The notes below the pieces were generated by a model. It was not told where the DNA came from. It saw only the letters and a list, made by a program, of their open reading frames with translations, and searched no databases. Positions 60,008 through 64,000 of a stretch of 64,000 nucleotides of DNA are shown here, one piece after another. Made by a program: the position numbers and the translations under genes. Every line of letters starts with the position of its first letter. The stretch's first letter is position 1. The stretch spans positions 1 through 64,000 of the forward strand of contig NZ_JANTOO010000009.1 in assembly GCF_024753545.1 (NCBI RefSeq), in the 5' to 3' direction. The DNA comes from Lysinibacillus pinottii (GTDB lineage: Bacteria; Bacillota; Bacilli; Bacillales_A; Planococcaceae).

Positions 60008-60355
60008 TCAATTATAACCACGCTCACCATAAGGATTTAGTGTGTCGAGCCATTTTTGCTCTAGCTTTTCAAGCTCTTTTTTAGCATCGAAATAACCCTC
60101 TTCCTTCTTCTTTAAATACTCAACGATTTTCACCTCGAAGGCATCTTGACCAAATGAATTGTAGTCCGCCTGAAGCTCCTTATTCGTATGTGTATTAGTT
60201 TTGAGCATAAATTGAAAACCATTTAACCGTTTCAAATTATTAAAGCTACCGACAAATACTTTATCTGTTTGTGTATTCGTCATTGTAAAAACACCCGCTT
60301 CAATTTTCATGTCCTTATACATTTCTTTTAGTTCTTTTTTATGATCCATTTTCAT
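60008..60355 (-). CDS. GIY-YIG nuclease-like protein
   Basis: 115 residues. The sequence AGVFTMTNTQTDKVFVGSFNNLKRLNGFQFML is a GIY-YIG core in which GIY reads GVF and YIG reads FVG, with an Asn-rich tail (NSFGQDAFEVKIVEYL, then ELEKLEQKWLDTLNPYGERGYN). The catalytic Tyr residues are changed to Phe, so nuclease activity is doubtful. The gene is 11 bases downstream of a DUF2087 regulator and so in the same operon; this pairing is seen in other Bacillales as I recall. Function unknown. Confidence 0.8.
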   Translation of the reverse strand: MKMDHKKELKEMYKDMKIEAGVFTMTNTQTDKVFVGSFNNLKRLNGFQFMLKTNTHTNKELQADYNSFGQDAFEVKIVEYLKKKEEGYFDAKKELEKLEQKWLDTLNPYGERGYN

Positions 60356-60366
60356 GACCTGCCTTC

Positions 60367-61122
60367 TTATTTTTTTACCCAGTAAGCACTACCGTCTGCT
60401 TTACGGTCCAGAAAACCGTATTCAATTAAGTAACGGCGTATATGAACATAGTCTTCATACATGGGTTTGATGATTTCATTCAATTCTTTTTCCGTATATT
60501 GTTTTTCTTTGTCAAAAAGCATTGAGATGGCACGAAGTACTATAATTTTTTGTTTTTCACGCTTAGGAAAACGAACTAGCTCCTTACCAACACCATGTGG
60601 AAATAATTTCGCTAATACTTGTTGTTCTTCTGAGAGAGTGACATTATAGCGATCGTCAACCATTGTAGCTGTTTTATGAATAGACACAAACGTATCCTCC
60701 TTTCGATCTTGTTCCTTCAGTAATTCCATCATGACTAATAACGTCTTGGCTTGGCGTTCTTTTTCCTTTAACGCAAAACGGTGATGACGAATAGTCGTGG
60801 CACTGCCAATCTCTAATTCTTTTTTTATATCCTGATCTGATTTACCTTCATAAAATAAGCGTAAAATATGACTTTGATGCTCAGTTAAGCCGGTCATTTT
60901 TTTATTGAGTCCATTTAAGTAATGAAATACAGACTGGTGTGTAATTGTAATATGGTGCTGCATCATTTTTTCGGCTTCATACAGTAAGCCATCGTACGGG
61001 TAAATAATTCCTTTTTCTATTTCTTCTCCACATAGTAGACAAGTGAAATGTGTCTCATCGTCGATATAACCCTTTTTTAGATTATCGATAGGGGCTTGCC
61101 AAAATAGTTCATTTACATCCAT
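60367..61122 (-). CDS. DUF2087 transcriptional regulator with zinc finger and HTH
   Basis: 251 residues. Near the N-terminus Cys28 and Cys31 (CLLCGEE) with His56 or His57 and His62 form a plausible C2H2 zinc site. A LuxR-type helix-turn-helix follows (about 76-125: LTEHQSHILRLFYEGKSDQDIKKEL). The C-terminal DUF2087 domain (about 160-250: LFPHGVGKELVRFPKREKQKIIVL, ending DYVHIRRYLIEYGFLDRKADGSAYWV) is itself a winged-helix-like module. Start follows GGAGGATTCCTA. Palindromes just upstream (61137-61200) are likely autoregulatory sites. Confidence 0.85.
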   Translation of the reverse strand: MDVNELFWQAPIDNLKKGYIDDETHFTCLLCGEEIEKGIIYPYDGLLYEAEKMMQHHITITHQSVFHYLNGLNKKMTGLTEHQSHILRLFYEGKSDQDIKKELEIGSATTIRHHRFALKEKERQAKTLLVMMELLKEQDRKEDTFVSIHKTATMVDDRYNVTLSEEQQVLAKLFPHGVGKELVRFPKREKQKIIVLRAISMLFDKEKQYTEKELNEIIKPMYEDYVHIRRYLIEYGFLDRKADGSAYWVKK

Positions 61123-61136
61123 TAGGAATCCTCCGT

Positions 61137-61200
61137 TAAAAACAAACGATTTTTATATTTGTTTGCTTATTTATTATTAAAATAACAAATTGTTTGTTAT
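61137..61200. promoter_or_regulatory. Repeated AACAAA/TTTGTT palindromes upstream of the DUF2087 gene
   Basis: ATAACAAA-TTG-TTTGTTAT (61182-61200) is a perfect 8-3-8 palindrome. About 30 bases away, AACAAACG and TTTGTTTGC (61141-61166) form a looser copy. They are candidate operators for the regulator encoded directly downstream on the minus strand. Confidence 0.5.
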
Positions 61201-61204
61201 AAAG

Positions 61205-61238
61205 CAATAAAAAACACATCGTTTTCTAAACGATGTGT
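61205..61238 (-). terminator. Terminator of the LytTR-ABC operon
   Basis: On the minus strand ACACATCGTTT pairs with AAACGATGTGT around a three-base loop, then TTTTTTATTG. It lies 19 bases after the permease stop. Confidence 0.88.
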
Positions 61239-61256
61239 AAAAACGTTGGCAACTAT

Positions 61257-62132
61257 TTATTTATATTTTCTTTTAAACAAAAGGAGGGAGGCAATTGCTA
61301 GGATGAGTATTGTACCAACGATAATGAGGATGCTCGTTGAGGCATGAAGGGTATTACCATGAAGCTCATAGACAATACCATAATTAATTTTATAGTCATT
61401 CACATAGGAGACCGGTGTACCTTCAAAGATATTGGTAATGGAGCTTTCCATAAATGTGTTTCGTAAGAGTAATGTAGTATGACTAACCGGAAAATACATA
61501 ATTAAATTTTGTGCAAAGCTTGGTAGAGCACCAAGTGGGACATAAACACCGCATAAAAATCCGAGTAGTGTACCGACAATAGTTCCTAATGTTGAGAAGG
61601 CATTTTGTGTCGACACAAACAAGGAAAGAAATAGATTCAAGACACTTGCGAGCAAGACAGATAATAAGATAATGCCAAGTACTTGAACAAAATGTGTAGG
61701 GCTTAAAAGCTTACCGCCTGTTGCTACTATAAAAATTTCACAGCCAATTAATGCGATAAAGGAAAAAATACTGCCAATTATTAATGCATTGAGTACATAG
61801 CTCATTTGTATGGTGGCGCGGGAAAGAGGGGCAGTTAAAAAATCGGCCATTGCCTTTGATTCCTGATCCTTTATGGCAATACTATATGCACCAAGTGTTG
61901 TTGAAACGGCAATCATCGATAGTAACCCTGCTACAACCCATTCGTTCACCATGGTAATCACTTCAGGTGTGGCTTCCGTGATTCGTTCAATGGCATCTAC
62001 TTGCATTTTTTGGAGGAATACGGCGTAAAGCACAATGACGATAATCACCGATAGTAGAGAGAAGAACACTTGTGTTTTATCTCGCCTAAATACTTTGTTA
62101 TTTCGTTGTACTAAGCTCATTAAGGCTTCCAT
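61257..62132 (-). CDS. ABC-2 type transporter permease
   Basis: 291 residues with six membrane helices and the ABC-2 pattern (KTQVFFSLLSVIIVIVLYAVF, then ESKAMADFLTAPLSR and GFLCGVYVPLGALP). It is the membrane half of an exporter with the ATPase encoded immediately upstream; the stop/start overlap by one base shows coupling. Likely substrates are drugs, lantibiotics or lipids, which cannot be narrowed from sequence. Confidence 0.92.
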   Translation of the reverse strand: MEALMSLVQRNNKVFRRDKTQVFFSLLSVIIVIVLYAVFLQKMQVDAIERITEATPEVITMVNEWVVAGLLSMIAVSTTLGAYSIAIKDQESKAMADFLTAPLSRATIQMSYVLNALIIGSIFSFIALIGCEIFIVATGGKLLSPTHFVQVLGIILLSVLLASVLNLFLSLFVSTQNAFSTLGTIVGTLLGFLCGVYVPLGALPSFAQNLIMYFPVSHTTLLLRNTFMESSITNIFEGTPVSYVNDYKINYGIVYELHGNTLHASTSILIIVGTILILAIASLLLFKRKYK

Positions 62133-63052
62133 TATGCAACATCCCCCTCTGCCATAATATGAAGAAAGACATCGTCCATCGTTCCTTTAATCACTTCAAA
62201 GGAGGCGATGAGTGGCTCCGCTTTCTTTAAAAGGGAGAGAGCTTGTAGGGTGGACTCCAAACGGATTGTATAGATCTCCTGTTTCTCGGTATAGGAAATG
62301 GCGTGTTCTTCCAGCCATTTAACACCGTCTATTGGATTATTGAAAACAACGGCCATAGAGTCATAGGCATACTTTGTTTTCAACGCATCAGGCGTACCCT
62401 GTGCGACAATTTTTCCTGCCTTTAATACAAGGACCTGATGGGCGACTGCCGCTTCCTCCATATAATGGGTTGTTAAAAACACAGTCATATTCGTTTCGAG
62501 TTGGAGCTGCTTGATGGCCTGCCAAACTAATTGTCGTGTTTGTGGATCTAAGCCGGTTGTAGGTTCATCTAGAAATAATATAGTTGGACGATGAATAAGT
62601 GCACGTGCAATGTCTGCTCGTCTTTTTTGACCGCCTGATAATGTTCCATATTTTTGCTTTTCTATATCCTCTAAATGCAAATAGGAGGAAACAAATTGAT
62701 AGTTTTCAGCAAGCTGTGTTTTTGCTAATCCATATGTTCTGCCTCTGTGTAGAATGTTTTCCTGCACAGTTAAACGATCATCTAATAGGCTTTGTTGGAA
62801 CACAACACCAATGGATTTACGGATATCTGCGTTATGATTGCTGACATCTAGTGTAAAGTTATTAATAGTGACATGGCCGCTGGATTTTTTTAATAAAGTA
62901 CAAAGGATTTCAATGGTTGTCGATTTGCCAGCACCGTTTGCTCCTAAAAAAGCAAAGAGGGTACCTCGTTCAACTGTGAATGAAATGTCGTTAACCGCAT
63001 GGTGGTCACCATATTGTTTACATAAATTCTCAACTTTTACCGCGAAGGTCAT
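62132..63052 (-). CDS. ABC transporter ATP-binding protein
   Basis: 306 residues. Walker A GANGAGKST, Q-loop VFQQ, signature LSGGQKRR, Walker B ILFLDEPTTGLDP and H-loop TTHYMEEA are all intact. The C-terminal 80 residues form the DUF4162-like regulatory tail typical of DrrA/CcmA-type exporters. It works with the permease encoded next and follows a DUF3021/LytTR pair, the standard layout of stress-induced exporters. Confidence 0.94.
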   Translation of the reverse strand: MTFAVKVENLCKQYGDHHAVNDISFTVERGTLFAFLGANGAGKSTTIEILCTLLKKSSGHVTINNFTLDVSNHNADIRKSIGVVFQQSLLDDRLTVQENILHRGRTYGLAKTQLAENYQFVSSYLHLEDIEKQKYGTLSGGQKRRADIARALIHRPTILFLDEPTTGLDPQTRQLVWQAIKQLQLETNMTVFLTTHYMEEAAVAHQVLVLKAGKIVAQGTPDALKTKYAYDSMAVVFNNPIDGVKWLEEHAISYTEKQEIYTIRLESTLQALSLLKKAEPLIASFEVIKGTMDDVFLHIMAEGDVA

Positions 63053-63057
63053 CTAGA

Positions 63058-63462
63058 TTATTCCTTTCTCTTTCGGATTTCTCGATTTATTTTTTCAATA
63101 TCATTTAATTGAAGGATATAAAGAATACACCAAACGATGATGTAAATAACGGCTTCAGAAAGCAGCACATATTTCACACCAGAATGCATAAACCAGCCAC
63201 CAAAATAGCCAGCAATTAAAACACAGATTGTCACAGCGATTAAATGCAAGAGTAGCTGCGCCATAAAAGGAATGGATTCAAACTCAAAAATACCAGATAT
63301 AAGTCCGATGGCAATGCCAAGTATGGCTGCAATTACAGTTTGCTCCAGTAATTCTGTGCCGGACACCATCGCATTATTTGATAGGACGCTAAATGTCACT
63401 AAGACATAAGAAGAGCTAAGGGATATGAGTAGTCCGATAATCATCATGCTTATATATTTCAT
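63058..63462 (-). CDS. DUF3021 membrane protein
   Basis: 134 residues from the ATG at 63462, nine bases after GGGAGG and one base past the LytTR stop. Four membrane helices fill the protein. DUF3021 proteins commonly pair with LytTR regulators; in several pairs the membrane protein inhibits the regulator (LRS-type systems, known from streptococci). By that analogy it may hold the LytTR protein inactive. ABC exporter genes follow. Confidence 0.85.
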   Translation of the reverse strand: MKYISMMIIGLLISLSSSYVLVTFSVLSNNAMVSGTELLEQTVIAAILGIAIGLISGIFEFESIPFMAQLLLHLIAVTICVLIAGYFGGWFMHSGVKYVLLSEAVIYIIVWCILYILQLNDIEKINREIRKRKE

Positions 63463-63463
63463 G

Positions 63464-63913
63464 CTATAGATCCCTCCCAATACCTAAGTGTCGCTTCAAT
63501 TCTTTTATATATTTACGACTAACATGAATGGTTACATCATTTTCAAGCAGTAATTGTGTTGTACCGATTTTGCCCATTTGAATAGAGGAGATTTTATGGA
63601 TATTGACAAGTGTAGATTTACTTACTCGTACAAAGTCCTTTGAAAGCTGTGCCTCTAGTTCATATAATTTTCGTTTAGACTCAAACTCTTGCTCATTCGT
63701 TTGTAAAAATACTTTGGCATCCTCTGCATAGATGGAATAAATATCAGTAATTTTTAGTAGATGAATTTCTTGTTGAAAGTACCCATCTAGCATAGTAGTT
63801 TGGGACGCTTGTAATTGCTGCATGAGTCTTTCAATTTGTTCGTTGTATTCTTTCGCATGTATATGAACCTCTGTTTCTTCAAGTTCATGGTGAATCGTTA
63901 AATGAATTTTCAT
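63464..63913 (-). CDS. LytTR-domain DNA-binding regulator
   Basis: 149 residues: an N-terminal region of about 45 residues without a receiver, then a LytTR domain (HLLKITDIYSIYAEDAKVFL, LEAQLSKDFVRVSKSTLVNI, then VTIHVSRKYIKELKRHLG). It is the receiver-less kind that pairs with a DUF3021 membrane protein. It starts at 63913 after GGAGG. The two, with the exporter, form a four-gene operon likely to be self-activated in response to membrane or antimicrobial stress. Confidence 0.9.
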   Translation of the reverse strand: MKIHLTIHHELEETEVHIHAKEYNEQIERLMQQLQASQTTMLDGYFQQEIHLLKITDIYSIYAEDAKVFLQTNEQEFESKRKLYELEAQLSKDFVRVSKSTLVNIHKISSIQMGKIGTTQLLLENDVTIHVSRKYIKELKRHLGIGRDL

Positions 63914-64000
63914 AGGAGACCTCCTTTACTTTCCCCATCAAGGAGAAAACGCTGAATCAGGTAATAATAATGTAGCATAGAAAATTTTAGCAAAGGTAAA
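63914..64000. other. Upstream edge of the LytTR operon
   Basis: Contains the ribosome site of the LytTR gene (AGGAGG on the minus strand, about 63920-63925) and presumably its promoter. No other gene is visible before the window ends. Confidence 0.5.

Noticed and set aside
1..64000. CRISPR arrays, tRNA and rRNA genes
   Set aside because: I saw no regularly spaced repeats and no stretches with tRNA or rRNA landmarks; short degenerate tRNAs could be missed by eye.

Overview
The window looks like a chromosomal segment of a low-GC, spore-forming, S-layer-bearing Firmicute. The closest fit I can suggest is Lysinibacillus or a near relative in the Bacillales. The reasons are a GerA-type germination operon, an S-layer precursor with three SLH domains and a leader typical of L. 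sphaericus-type S-layer proteins, YwhD, CamS and YitT family genes, strong GGAGG ribosome binding sites and Bacillus-type intrinsic terminators. The assignment is inference, since no rRNA or other marker gene is present.

Layout. 1-13.9 kb: a spore germination operon cut by the left edge; a NarL-type regulator with a degenerate receiver; a stand-alone Mga/AtxA-like regulator; a chemoreceptor; a two-gene opine metallophore pathway (cntL-cntM); a Fur box followed by an AraC regulator, a siderophore-binding lipoprotein and a cupin; and small membrane and zinc-ribbon genes. 14.6-20.7 kb: a cell-wall-anchored SLH protein followed by a 1379-residue secreted nuclease. 21.2-27.0 kb: a thioredoxin-reductase-like flavoprotein, then a class Ib ribonucleotide reductase operon (nrdH-nrdI-nrdE-nrdF-dut) controlled by a cobalamin riboswitch with its own terminator and by two candidate NrdR boxes. 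27.1-34 kb: a glycosidase fragment, ferredoxin/ywhD, the S-layer gene with a long leader, an acyltransferase, and a divergent oxidoreductase/TetR pair. 35-36 kb: an internally deleted IS1182-family element inside a duplicated terminator, with two ambiguous bases. 36-49.3 kb: arginase and amino-acid permease, a VanRS-like two-component system with a D,D-carboxypeptidase, a CamS lipoprotein, a Fur-box-preceded flavin monooxygenase, and an AraC/SDR pair. 49.3-57 kb: a chemoreceptor coupled to a nucleoside-type binding lipoprotein, recombinase debris, a T-box-controlled ATP-grasp enzyme, an ascorbate-type PTS and a decayed LysR gene. 57-64 kb: a Ste24-like protease with an apparent AUA start, YitT, YjbR, a DUF2087 regulator with a GIY-YIG protein, and a LytTR-DUF3021-ABC transporter operon.

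How the genes work together. Metal supply recurs: CntL and CntM should make a nicotianamine-like metallophore, and two sites match the Fur consensus. Deoxynucleotide supply is tied to vitamin B12 and probably to NrdR, and dUTPase sits in the same operon. Sensing is prominent, with two chemoreceptors, one two-component system, one LytTR regulator, one Mga-like regulator and three AraC or TetR regulators next to their likely targets.

The items I consider most worth checking are the T-box leader on a stand-alone ATP-grasp ligase, the cntLM pair whose key residues and missing cntK predict an L-histidine/pyruvate metallophore, the stacked NrdR/B12 control of nrd, and the overlapping binding-protein/chemoreceptor pair. 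No CRISPR array, tRNA, rRNA or intact mobile element was seen.
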